A stretch of 64,000 nt of DNA from Diplonema papillatum. Taxonomy: Eukaryota > Euglenozoa > Diplonemea > Diplonemida > Diplonemidae. Below, in pieces: positions 20,845 to 29,535 of the stretch; the first letter of the stretch is position 1; every line of letters begins with the position of its first letter. The position numbers were made by a program, and so were the translations under genes. The stretch spans positions 186,001-250,000 of the forward strand of contig JAPJBO010000014.1 in the NCBI GenBank assembly GCA_030068145.1. The letters run 5' to 3'. The notes below the pieces were generated by a model. That model saw only the letters and a program-made list of their open reading frames with translations. It did not search any database and had not been told where the DNA came from.

Positions 20845-20904
20845 TGTTTACGACGATCCCGAATGGACGTACAGATTGGTGTCTTTCGACCTTTTGTATG
20901 CTTG
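20845..20904 (-). promoter_or_regulatory. Upstream element, copy before the PH-like gene
   Basis: Plus-strand ACGACGATCCCGAATGGACG, then TACAGATTGGTGTCTTTCGA and CCTTTTGTATGCTTGT, matches the purM copy across about 55 bp. On the gene strand it reads CAAAAGGTCGAAAG, CACCAATCTGT, GGGATCGTCG. It ends about 16 bp before an ATG, the same spacing as in purM. Confidence 0.75.
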
Positions 20905-21766
20905 TGGAGTTCAGCTTAGTACGTGCTTGTGGTGATCGGTGGGGTTCCCAAAATAAATGTTTTGTGTTATCGTATCTTCGAGCTAGACTTGATCTCGTGC
21001 ATTAGCCAAGTGGCCCATTCTGTTACTTTTCCGCTGGGCTCCTGATAGCGGACTCGCGCGCAAACGGACAGCATTACTGCTGTGTTGCGGGCCGCAAATT
21101 CATCACAGTTTTTTTTTTTTAGTACTAACAATCTTGTGGGTTGCCCTTCAATGTATTGTGCAGGCTAAAAAGACGTAGGCAGCGTGTTTCAGAATTCCTT
21201 ACCTGAATACACACAGGGTAAATACAAGTGGGAAAACGATCAACCGGCACGCACAAACAAAACGAAGCGCCTGTCTTTTTCCTTCATCCTCGCAAGTACC
21301 GTAGCTATCCCTACGGGCACACACGAAACAACGTCTCGTGACTTGAGCTATGAATTGATTGCTAGAATTTGATGGCTACTGCTCTCGCACTCCTCTCACT
21401 CTCTCAATTGCTTTGGACCGTCTCACCGTGTAGTCTGTCTGAAGAGCAACTCCTTGTGCTCGTCAGACAGACGCCATTTGCATCCTGAGATCCTTCGAGT
21501 CGGCTTGCCCCTGCGTGTTGCTCCGCGGGTTCGACAAGGCATATGATGGAGAGGAAATACTCGACGTAGCTGCTTTGACTCCGAATGGAGGGGAGGAAAT
21601 ATAGAGGTAGTGGGGCAATTACAATACAAACACAATCTGATTTGTTCTTCGCTTACACCACCGTGTTGTTTTCTCACTTAAGACTTTGACATGCTGTGTT
21701 TGTGTGATTTGTCGTGGAGGGGTGGGCCCGCGTGACCTCATGTCCGTTCAACACGTGGTTCGGTAG
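20905..21766. other. Intergenic stretch carrying a repeat R1 copy
   Basis: No gene is supported. R1 occupies 21121-21300. Short minus-strand ORFs near 21423-21677 have no recognisable features; a downstream exon of the small membrane-protein gene could lie here unseen. Confidence 0.45.
21121..21300 (-). repeat. Dispersed repeat R1, copy 2 (inverted)
   Basis: The reverse complement of this stretch matches 52560-52735 over nearly the whole length, including the AGTACTAACAATCTTG end, the AAAAAGACGTAGGC block and the CGAAGCGCCTGTCTTTTT end. Identity is high enough to suggest the two copies are among the younger ones. Confidence 0.8.
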
Positions 21767-22411
21767 TTACAGCACGGATGGATCCCTTCGGTTCTTTGTC
21801 TGGCAGCATCGTCGAGCATTTCCTTCCAAGTCGGCGCTTATGTAAAAAGATAAAACCTGAGTGATGTCGATGGCTAGCGCCTTGAACGACTGCGTGTGGG
21901 TGTCGCGAAAGCGCAGGTATTTGAGCTGCGGCTGTTCGCGGACCCACAAGGAACCGATCGTGCTGAGGAACACCAAGAGAAGCGGGTATGCGAAGGACAG
22001 CAGGATCACGAGAAGCACAGCGCCTGCGCACCACATGACTCCTTTTGTAGTTCGGCGAAGTCGACGCAACTGTGTTTGTGTTTATGTTGATTGTTCTAAG
22101 CGGGAAACGGTTGTACACTTGCAGCAAAAGCTTGAGTCGGTTAGAACATGAAAGATCGGTAACCACTTCCTTTCGCTGTGCACTTGCAGCCAAGCTTGAG
22201 TCGGTTAGAACATGAAAGATCGGTAACCACTTCCTTTCAGTTTGCGCCGCGCTTCAGACTCCCGAACACGTGACGCTGGAGAAGGGGGGGGAAATACCTC
22301 GCGGTTAATGCCGGACGACTCCAAATACGGGCCGAGGATAGGAATGGCGCCGACGTCGAATACGCCCAGCGCTGACACGGCCGCCAACGGCGCCAGGGCG
22401 AACATCATCAT
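21767..22411 (-). CDS. Small two-exon membrane protein
   Basis: Exon 1 runs from the ATG at 22411 to 22298 (38 codons, hydrophobic, MMMFALAPLAAVSALGVF...) and ends GAG/GTATTT. The 228-bp intron 22297-22070 ends AAACACAAACACAG. Exon 2 (22069 to the stop at 21767) starts in phase 0 with a basic LRRLRRTTKG stretch, then a strong transmembrane segment (AVLLVILLSFAYPLLLVF) and SLWVREQPQLKYLRF. The joined frame gives 138 aa with two hydrophobic segments. A donor-like CAG/GTTTTA near 21857 may mean that the last residues are replaced by another exon. The TM segment followed by a REQP motif faintly recalls the N-terminus of TMEM231-type proteins, but this is far too weak to name it. The intron contains a tandem duplication. 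Confidence 0.55.
22112..22238 (-). repeat. Tandem duplication of about 60 bp inside an intron
   Basis: Two consecutive copies of a unit with CTTGAGTCGGTTAGAACATG, AAAGATCGGTAACCACTTCC and TTTC, nearly identical. They lie entirely within the predicted intron of the small membrane-protein gene, so they leave its frame untouched. Confidence 0.9.
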
Positions 22412-22723
22412 GTTAGCAAGCCACCGTCGCCTTCTTGCACACCCCTACTGGCGTGTCTCGGCCCCCCTCGGACCTGGTTCGAGTTTGAAAACAGTGATTT
22501 CGGCTACTGGCATCGAAACAAGCTTGTTTGGGTGGGCACTCCATTGAAGACAAGCAACATGGGGCTGTGGCAACGCTCTTATCTCAGATTCGCCTTGGGT
22601 CTCTTGACTCGAGGTTGCTTTGCGTCGCAGTCCGTTCGATAGTCAAGTCGCTTGCTCTCTGGCAGTCTCGTTCAGGGCTGGCTTCGCTCCTGCGTTTGGC
22701 CAGCTTGTGTAGCTTCGCTTCGT

Positions 22724-22866
22724 ACCTCTCGGGTACTCTGTTGTCCAGTGTTGCTTTGCTTCGTACCTCTCGGGTACTCTGTTGTCCAGTGTTGCTTTGC
22801 TTCGTACCTCTCGGGTACTCTGTTGTCCAGTGTTGCTTTGCTTCGTACCTCTCGGGTACTCTGTCC
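22724..22866 (+). repeat. 41-bp tandem repeat, about 3.6 copies
   Basis: The unit reads TTGCTTTGCTTCGTACCTCT followed by CGGGTACTCTGTTGTCCAGT and G. Copies are essentially identical, so the expansion is recent. It lies about 310 bp upstream of the small membrane-protein ATG. The encoded repeats in both strands are incidental. Confidence 0.95.
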
Positions 22867-24007
22867 ATTCGTGTCATCCGCAGAGTGAAGCGCACTTCCG
22901 CAACGCGCCTGATGCTACGCCCGGATATACAACCGGATCGCGAGCGTTCGTCGCCATCTGCCGGAGAACGGTAAATAAGAACACGAGAAAGGGCAGTTCC
23001 CTTTCGTTCTGAAAACGCGTGGCTCTCTCACTAAAATCTCTATGGATACTATTTTTTTTTTGGCTCTACGCGGTGCTAGGTGGAAAGACTCGCCTCGGGG
23101 CAACTGCGACGCAACGCCTGTTTGTCTCGGCAAAGAGAAACAGGAAGCCGGTAGCTGTTTGCCCCGCGATTGGCAGGAGGGAAAGGCGTGGGTCAAGTGG
23201 TGCATATGTAACACCGGCTTTGCTCGCTGCCTGCTTTTGCAGCGACTTCCGCCTCCCCAAGAAAAAAAAGGACGCGACAACCTTTTCAATCAGACTTGTT
23301 GAAAAAAACACACGAAACTCAACTCAAACTTCGATCAGGCGGATTCGCCTGATCGGGTGCAGAACACTTTCGAGGGGGCAGGTGAGTGAAGGCAAGGTGC
23401 ACTTGGTGAGTATTTCCTGGGTCGTGTCCGTTCCCAAACAACACCACCGTGGCGAAAAAGAACCAAAAGATTCTTGTACGCACAGACCCCTCACAACCCC
23501 ACATGAAGACTTCGACGCACGAGCACCGAAGAATGCACGCGGCCGCGTCCTACTGTGGAATGGATGGTCTGAGAGAAGGTCCCCGGGATAGTCGTTTCTG
23601 GAGGGCGATACTTGCCGATTAGCTCAGCATTCCCAACACACCAGGACCTACCTCGAGTCCGGGAAGTTTTCACCACTGTCCGAGCAGGCAGGGGCCATTT
23701 TGAACTGGAAAAGGCGCATGATAGCGCGGTGCACCACTACGAGATGCCACGGCGTGTACCAACGTGTGTCAGACACCTGGCTTAAACAAAAAGGTTCGGC
23801 GGTGGATCTACAGGACTGCCACTACATGGCAGCTCAGGACAAGGTATCTGCAGCTTGCGGTACGTGATGGCAGCTACGCGACACAGGCCACTACGAAAGC
23901 TGGCGCTGACGTCAAGGACTCGAGGGGGCGGCACGCTACAAAGCCGTACCTCTACGTGATCACCGACGCTCGGCACCCTGAGTGGTGGTATACAGATGAA
24001 CTCAAGC
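22867..24007. other. Intergenic stretch, nothing recognised
   Basis: ORFs on both strands are under 200 aa, lack motifs and overlap one another. No repeat from elsewhere in the window was found here. Confidence 0.45.
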
Positions 24008-26614
24008 CTATTGTGCATGCCGGCAGCCTTCGACGTGCTCCCCACGTCTGGTGGGGTAGTCAATGCGCAAGTACGGGGGCGGCGGGAGGAACGGGTTGTT
24101 CGCCGGCGTGCCCCTCAGGACGATTTCGAAGTGGCGCATGATGTTGCGGCACCACTGCAGCCGGCACCGGAAGCAGCGCGGGTCGAGGGCGTCGAGCGCG
24201 CGCACGTTCTCCGGCGGCACGTTGAACGCCAGCGCCTCGCGGATCCACTTCGGAATGTCCATCGGCCTGTCTCCCAGCGTGTCGCACGAGTCGGTAATCA
24301 GGAAGGCGAGGTACGCCGTCCGAAACACGCGGCTCGTCCTCACCGCACTCGCGATGTCCTGCCGCAGCTCCTTGCTCTGGATCGCCCGGAGCAGCACCAA
24401 GTTCGGTCTTCCGGACGACGCGCACCACCGCAGGGCGTCTTCTATCTGCAGAATCGACACTTTTTTCGCCGCCGAGTCCACCGCGTCTGCCGGGCTCGCG
24501 GCGGACAGCACGGGAGAGTCGACCGACGTGCCGCGCGACACCAACTTCCGCTTTTTCGCGGCCGGCGCGGCTTCGTCCAACGCAGCCTCGACCGCGACCG
24601 ACTTCGTCGCGGGCGCGCGGGCCGCAGGCGGCGGCACGGGAGCAGGACGCTTCACGGGCCTATCCGCCTCGGAAAGCAGGTCTGGACTCGCGAGGGGGGG
24701 GGTCACGTGTTGGGTTCGGTCTGACTTCGAGGGAATTGGACCGGTTCTGGGGGGCGGGGGAGAGGGCTGCGGCTCCGCCGCGGCCGCGGCCGCGGGCGCC
24801 GGCGGCGGGAGCACACCGCGGTCGACGCCAAGCCACTTGCCCCTGTTCGGCGCCTCCGGCGCCGGCGCCGCGGCGGCGGCGGCAGGGGGCGCCGGGGGGT
24901 GTCCCGCGTCCTTCGCCTTCGAGCGGCCGGTCCACTTTTTGACGACGGCCGTCGTGGCGGCCGCGGCGGCCGACGGCAGCGCCTGGGCGAGCGCCGCGTG
25001 GCGGCGCTCCGGCCCGGACGGCGCGGCGCCGAACGTGAACCGGGCGCCCGCTGGCGGGTCGAGCAGGCTCTGCGAGCAAAACGTGTCGTGTACGTCGTCG
25101 TCTTCGCCACCCACCTCGCAGCCTCCTTGCAGGAGGAGGCTGTCGTCCACCGGCGCCGGCGACCCTCCCCTGTCCACATCGACGGCCTCGATCGACAGCA
25201 GCGGCGCGTCGTCGACGCACACGCTTGGCGGCACTACGTCCGCGTCCGAGTCGAAGGTGTTGTCGCCGCCAATCTCCGACAGGACCCCCGCGAAAAAAGC
25301 GGAGTCTGCGACCTGCTGCGCCGACGGCACGCCGCAGGCGGCGTGGGGCTGATTGAAGAACGGCACGTCGTTGCAGAGGAAGTCCGGGTCGGCCTGGTCG
25401 AAGAAGCCGGCGGGCGGACCTCCGGACTTCTCCTCCTCGGGCGTCGTCGGCAGCACGAACGGGTTGCACGCCTGGCTGGCTGCCTCCGGCGAAACCGCGC
25501 CGCCGTCGGCGGCCGCGGCGGGCGGGGTTGGGGCTGCTTTCGGTTGGGAGTCCGGGGACCCGTCGATCCCCGGGGCGGATGGCCCGGGAGGCTTCCGGAT
25601 GACTTTCGCCGTGGCGGCGGGTTGTGCTGGGCTGGGGGCGGAGGTCTCGAGGCTGGCGGATGGGGTGCTGGGTGCGGCTTGCGGGGCGGCGCCGCTGGCG
25701 GCGGCCTCTCGTTGCGTGCCGGAGGTGTTGGGTGCGGCTTGCGGGGCTCGTTGCGTGCCGGAGGTGTTGGGTGCGGCTTGCGGGGCGGCGCCGCTGGCGG
25801 CGGCCTCTCGTTGCGCGCCGGAGCCGGCGGCGGCGGCCGTCTCTTCTTCTGATGCGGTTAGATCGGCGGAGGGTTCGCCGGTGCCACTGGCTGCGGCGTC
25901 CGGCGCCTGTTCAGACTCGGGTTTACTTTCTCCCGGCGCCGACTTGTCGTCGCCCGTCGTGTCTTGGGCAGGGCCGCCTTCTGTGCGGCCAGCAGCACCC
26001 GTGCCCTCAACCTTCTCGTCCGTGTCCATTGGAGCGACATCACCTGTGTGCATTTCTGCGGAGTTGCCGACAGCTGCGTCGTTCATCTCAGTGTCGTCCG
26101 AAAGGAGTGCCTTGAGCGCAGTATTCAAGTCGTCTTTAGGCACGGGTTCACGTGCCGTCGCACCGTCCTTCATGTCGGCATCCGGCTGCGGGTCTGCATT
26201 TTGCCCATCAGGCTGTGACTTTGCATGTTGCCCAGTCGGCAGTGGTTCTGCATTTTGCCCTTTCGGCTGTGGTTCTGCATCTTGCCCGTTTGGCTGCGGG
26301 TCTGCAATTTGCCCGTCCGGCTGTGGGTCTACTTGTTGCCCATTCTGCTGTGGGTCTGCATTTTGCCCTGCTGGCTGTGACTCTGCCTGTTGCCCATTCG
26401 ACTGTGGTTCTGCAATTTGCCCGTCCGGCTGTGGGTCTACTTGTTGCCCATTCTGCTGTGGGTCTGCATTTTGCCCGTCCGTCGGCGACTTATCTTCGCC
26501 GTTCGGTACTTTGCTGGCCTTCTCGTCGAAGCCGTTCGCTTTCTTTTCCGGTTTGGCGGCGGCGCCCTTCGTCGGCAGTGAGAAAAGCCTGGACACGACG
26601 TCTTCAAAAGCCAT
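24008..26614 (-). CDS. Low-complexity Gln/Pro/Ala-rich protein with a compact C-terminal domain
   Basis: 868 aa from the ATG at 26614 (MAFEDVVSRLFSLP). I prefer this start over the upstream in-frame start at 26725 because the earlier residues are low-quality and a possible acceptor lies between. Residues about 45-150 are ten or more copies of a 10-11-aa unit of the type PQ-NGQ-(A/V)-(D/E). Acidic and Ala/Pro-rich sequence follows, including a duplicated GAAPQAAPNTSGTQR cassette. The final 150 aa are regular and probably folded (IEDALRWCASSGRPNLVLLR...FRTAYLAFLITDSCD...CFRCRLQWCRNIMRHFEIVL), with a CxxC and clustered Cys. I do not recognise this domain. Disordered N-terminus plus small C-terminal domain would fit a transcription or RNA-processing adaptor, but the sequence does not show it. 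Two inverted CCAAT boxes lie 120-165 bp upstream. Confidence 0.75.
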   Translation of the reverse strand: MAFEDVVSRLFSLPTKGAAAKPEKKANGFDEKASKVPNGEDKSPTDGQNADPQQNGQQVDPQPDGQIAEPQSNGQQAESQPAGQNADPQQNGQQVDPQPDGQIADPQPNGQDAEPQPKGQNAEPLPTGQHAKSQPDGQNADPQPDADMKDGATAREPVPKDDLNTALKALLSDDTEMNDAAVGNSAEMHTGDVAPMDTDEKVEGTGAAGRTEGGPAQDTTGDDKSAPGESKPESEQAPDAAASGTGEPSADLTASEEETAAAAGSGAQREAAASGAAPQAAPNTSGTQRAPQAAPNTSGTQREAAASGAAPQAAPSTPSASLETSAPSPAQPAATAKVIRKPPGPSAPGIDGSPDSQPKAAPTPPAAAADGGAVSPEAASQACNPFVLPTTPEEEKSGGPPAGFFDQADPDFLCNDVPFFNQPHAACGVPSAQQVADSAFFAGVLSEIGGDNTFDSDADVVPPSVCVDDAPLLSIEAVDVDRGGSPAPVDDSLLLQGGCEVGGEDDDVHDTFCSQSLLDPPAGARFTFGAAPSGPERRHAALAQALPSAAAAATTAVVKKWTGRSKAKDAGHPPAPPAAAAAAPAPEAPNRGKWLGVDRGVLPPPAPAAAAAAEPQPSPPPPRTGPIPSKSDRTQHVTPPLASPDLLSEADRPVKRPAPVPPPAARAPATKSVAVEAALDEAAPAAKKRKLVSRGTSVDSPVLSAASPADAVDSAAKKVSILQIEDALRWCASSGRPNLVLLRAIQSKELRQDIASAVRTSRVFRTAYLAFLITDSCDTLGDRPMDIPKWIREALAFNVPPENVRALDALDPRCFRCRLQWCRNIMRHFEIVLRGTPANNPFLPPPPYLRIDYPTRRGEHVEGCRHAQ
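26100..26490 (-). repeat. Coding minisatellite (30-33-bp unit)
   Basis: About eleven units each encode a 10-11-residue phrase with a NGQ or DGQ turn and a DPQ, EPQ or ESQ strand. Nucleotide similarity between neighbours is high. The array encodes residues about 45-165 of the surrounding protein. Confidence 0.85.
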
Positions 26615-26731
26615 GTTGGCACGGGTCTCCCCTCGTTCGCCCCGCCTATTGCGATGTTTATACTTTGAGTTATTGGGTGTGCTTGGCTTCTGTGCAGCCA
26701 AGTTGGGGTTGCCAGTCAATTGCATGAAGAT

Positions 26732-26779
26732 CTATTGGTTGATGCAACTTATGCAATGTTTGTGTAATCCGATTGGTTG
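26732..26779 (-). promoter_or_regulatory. Pair of CCAAT boxes upstream of the 24-kb gene
   Basis: On the gene strand CAACCAATCGG (26769-26779) and CAACCAATAG (26732-26741) sit about 118-165 bp before the ATG at 26614, spaced 37 bp apart. CCAAT also occurs inside the 55-bp upstream elements. A promoter role is inferred. Confidence 0.35.
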
Positions 26780-27611
26780 AAGCAGCTGGGGCCAGCTGGT
26801 CAGAACAGCCTACCCTGTGTGAAATGTGAGTCAGGTCGCAGATTTACAGCCATGTATGGAGGCTGACTAGTTTGAAGTAGCTTTGTACAGCTTGTGCAAA
26901 GACCCCCCTTCCTTTCTTTTGTAGGCTGCTTGAAGGTCAAAAATGCATGTTGAAGCAACAGCGTGAAGACCGCAGCCGGTCTGGTCCGACTTGACCACGA
27001 AAAGACTCTGCCACCCCCCTATACCGCTACCCGGGCCGCCAGCAGCACCGGCAGACTTCGCCGGAGAGCTCGCATGCAGCATCAAAAGAAAGGCGGTGCG
27101 CAAAAATACCGAGAACCCGTCACAGGTACAAACATACGGAAGCTCTGGCCTCCTCGAACATTCGCTTTGATTGAGTACAGAAAGCACGTCTCTCGAGAGG
27201 GCGTGCGGGAAGGCAGGGTTGCACAAGGAGAAGAAAGGAGGGCAAGTCTCCCGGGGAGGGGCGAAGTCGACGGGGGTTCCGCCATGCTCTTCACGCGAGG
27301 AATGAAGGGCGCTTTCGTTTTGTCCACGCGTGCCTGGGTTGATCAAATTCCCCAATTTGTGGGGTACCCTGTTTCTACCCAGCTAGGAGTTCTGATCAAC
27401 CATCAAAAACTCGCTGGCTGCGTCTTTTCTAGTCTTCATAATAAACCGTTGCAGGGCAACCTGCAACATTGTCAGTACTAAAAACGCCGGGCTGATGTAG
27501 CAGCTGCAGGTTATCGGACCGCGAGCTCTCACGGAAACAAGAGGCGTTGTTGCCGCAGCATGTTTGTAGGCGTGACGGACGAGAACGCTGCAGTCGGCAG
27601 GCTGCCCTCTG
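26780..27611. other. Intergenic stretch with repeat R1 copy 3
   Basis: No gene is supported. R1 occupies about 27300-27481. The ORF spanning 26963-27481 on the plus strand overlaps the repeat and has no domain. Confidence 0.45.
27300..27481 (+). repeat. Dispersed repeat R1, copy 3
   Basis: Shares with 52560-52735 the order GCTTTCGTTTTGT, TTGATCAA, TACCCTGT, TTCTGATCAACCA-CAAAA, TGCGTCTTTT, AGGGCAACC-GCAA and ATTGTCAGTACTAA. It lies just downstream of the PDZ gene's stop codon and may contribute its 3' UTR. Confidence 0.7.
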
Positions 27612-28718
27612 CTACAGGGATACGATGCTGGAGTGCGCTTCTGGAGTGAGCACTGGTTCGTGGACAGCGACGGGTGTCTGCAATGGATACGGGGAGTGTT
27701 GCGCGTGGTGAGGGGGTGTCGAGAAGCGTACGGACGGCGGCGGCGTCGAGTGCACCATCTCGATAGGGACCGTCGGGACAGAAGGTATGTCCGGGCTGAA
27801 CCGCAGGAACAGACTGGAAAGCCGCGGGAGCACGTCGTAGTTTTGAATAGGCGACCCATTCACGTGACTGAGCCTGAGGCCGATCATCGCTGTCAACCCC
27901 GCTTGGTCGGCGGGTCCGTCGGGCAGCACGTTGACGAGAACCCCGTGCCGGTCGAACGACGCGCCGAGCAGGTCTCCTTCCCGCTTGACGATGTGTATTT
28001 CCTGGTGCAGGACCACCTGCTCCTGCGCCCTCACCGGCCGATAGGCCTGCGACAGCTTGGCAGCCGGGGGAGGGGAGTACGCACTGCGGTGGCTCTGAGA
28101 CCGGTCGCGCGACTTGCTCCGCTTTCGGTCTCTCTGGCAGCTCCGGTGGCAGTGCCGGGCGGCACCGAGGGCACGGAGCACCCTTTCGTCGACTTCCTGC
28201 AGGCGGTCCTTGAGCAGCGCGCTCCGCTGCAAAGGCAGCGACTCGTACAGCTCGAGGGTCGACCCATCATACTCAACGCCGCCGCCGCCGCTGTCGTAGC
28301 GCGGGGGTGACCTGCTCGGTTGCACCGGGGTGCGGCTGGTTTCGATGACTTCCTTGTACGAGGTGTAGTCGCTGCGCGTGTGGCGGTGGATGGACGCTCG
28401 ACGGGGGTCGTCTCCTTGAAACGAGGCGGATCGGCTCGTGCTGGCTTGCCTGTGGCTGGGGCGCGGCTGCCAAGGTTGTTGTTCGGGGGTCGCGCGCTGC
28501 CGGTGCTGCTGCGACGACGTCGCGTCCGATTGCCACCTGGCCGGCGGCGACGCGGGCGCCATGGCAACCGGCGATTGGTCAAACACGCGGCGGGGGCTGC
28601 CGTGCGGCGGTGAATTGTACATCTGCGCGATGTACGCCTGCTTGTTCACCCCGCCCGTGTTCGGGAACGGCACGGTTCGTTGGAGTTCGGTGAGGAGGGT
28701 TTCCACCGTTCCCGACAT
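27612..28718 (-). CDS. PDZ-domain protein
   Basis: 368 aa from the ATG at 28718. The N-terminal 230 residues are Ser/Pro/Arg-rich and probably disordered, with an RS-like RKRSKSRDRSQSHR segment. Residues about 235-310 form a PDZ domain: the carboxylate-binding strand appears as GDLLGASFDRHGVLVNVLPD, followed by GPADQAGL and a RLSHVNGSPI strand. PDZ domains bind C-terminal peptides, so this is a likely scaffold or adaptor. The tail is again Pro/His-rich, with a hydrophobic C-terminus (SSIVSL) that itself has the look of a class I PDZ ligand (S-x-hydrophobic), which would allow self-assembly. The domain is seen; partner and location are unknown. Confidence 0.8.
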   Translation of the reverse strand: MSGTVETLLTELQRTVPFPNTGGVNKQAYIAQMYNSPPHGSPRRVFDQSPVAMAPASPPARWQSDATSSQQHRQRATPEQQPWQPRPSHRQASTSRSASFQGDDPRRASIHRHTRSDYTSYKEVIETSRTPVQPSRSPPRYDSGGGGVEYDGSTLELYESLPLQRSALLKDRLQEVDERVLRALGAARHCHRSCQRDRKRSKSRDRSQSHRSAYSPPPAAKLSQAYRPVRAQEQVVLHQEIHIVKREGDLLGASFDRHGVLVNVLPDGPADQAGLTAMIGLRLSHVNGSPIQNYDVLPRLSSLFLRFSPDIPSVPTVPIEMVHSTPPPSVRFSTPPHHAQHSPYPLQTPVAVHEPVLTPEAHSSIVSL

Positions 28719-29227
28719 GCTGCCAACTCCTCAGCGCGCTTGGCGGATTCTTGCCCCCCACCGCCCCCTCGCCCTCTCCTACCCTGCGGCGGTGTGACTT
28801 TGGGGAGAGGAGCTGGGAAAACGCACATATAAAAATGACAGTCCACTGCCTGCCAGAGGCACCTCATCAACCGCCTGTTTGCCGCACACCGCTGGGTCTT
28901 CCGGAAATGTACAAATCGCTTCGACCTCTCTCAGTTGAGATTGACCCGGGCGCGCGCGCGTCGCTGCACGCCTCTCACACCCCAGATCCGTTCGGTGTTC
29001 TTCACAAGGCGCGCATGACAAGCGAAGTGAGCGACGCCGCGGAGAGCGTAACGGGGGGGTACAATCGTAAAAGCGGTAACTTGTGTGTTTGCATTCGAAC
29101 TGGCTGGCGAGCCTCTGAACGCGGAAGGAGGTTGTGCCCTTTCGTTAAGTGCCAGCGTAGAAAAAGCAAACGCATGGGCACTAGCCCGATTACTGCTGAC
29201 GTTGTTGGATGTCCCGAAAGGTACCCC
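28719..29227. other. Spacer between PDZ gene and ADH pseudogene
   Basis: No supported gene. A CG-alternating run (GGGCGCGCGCGCG) occurs near 28946. Frames here are short and motif-free. Confidence 0.45.
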
Positions 29228-29452
29228 GTTGAGCGGAATATCTCGGCGTCTTCTCGAAGTCCCGGGAACAATGTTCAGCGATTTCAGCGCGTCAGCTTCG
29301 CAGCCAGACACAACGTCTCGAATCGAACGCGCCTTCCCAATTCGCTCGAATTGGGAAGGCGCGTGCGAGAACAGGGGTACAGTGCACGTTGCCGGCCTTC
29401 GGATTGGAGCCACATGCCAAGGCCGAAGCACTCCATATCCAGTACGGGCGTA
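29228..29452 (-). pseudogene. Decayed 3' fragment of the neighbouring alcohol dehydrogenase
   Basis: The stretch aligns in order with the last 240 bp of the intact ADH gene: GTTGAGCGG, TTCTCGAAGTCC-GGGAACA, CAGCGA-TTCAGC, GACGTCTCGAA, TGCGAGAA-AGGGG, GGCCTTCGGA, and CACTCCATATC for CAGTCCATATC. Translated, fragments of the ADH C-terminus (A-AL-SLNIVP vs ADVLKSLIVFP) are still visible but the frame is broken and a palindrome is inserted. It lies just downstream (3') of the intact gene in the same orientation, so it is a tandem 3' duplicate left to decay. Confidence 0.85.
29327..29364. repeat. Perfect 18-bp inverted repeat with 2-nt loop
   Basis: ACGCGCCTTCCCAATTCG, then CT, then the exact reverse complement. 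It is inside the ADH pseudogene, at a point where the intact gene reads GAATCGAACCGGAAGG, so the palindrome arose in the dead copy after duplication. Template switching would produce this shape. Confidence 0.95.
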
Positions 29453-29535
29453 ACCAAAAATTCTGGTCCTTGCTTGTTTGCACCCCATGCATGCTCAGGA
29501 TAAAGGGAACCCCCGGAGTCTCGTGGTTGAGCGGG

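Noticed and set aside
24063..26780. 429- and 475-aa plus-strand ORFs
   Set aside because: Antisense shadows of the 868-aa low-complexity gene; Cys-rich strings arise from the antisense of the Gln/Pro repeat.
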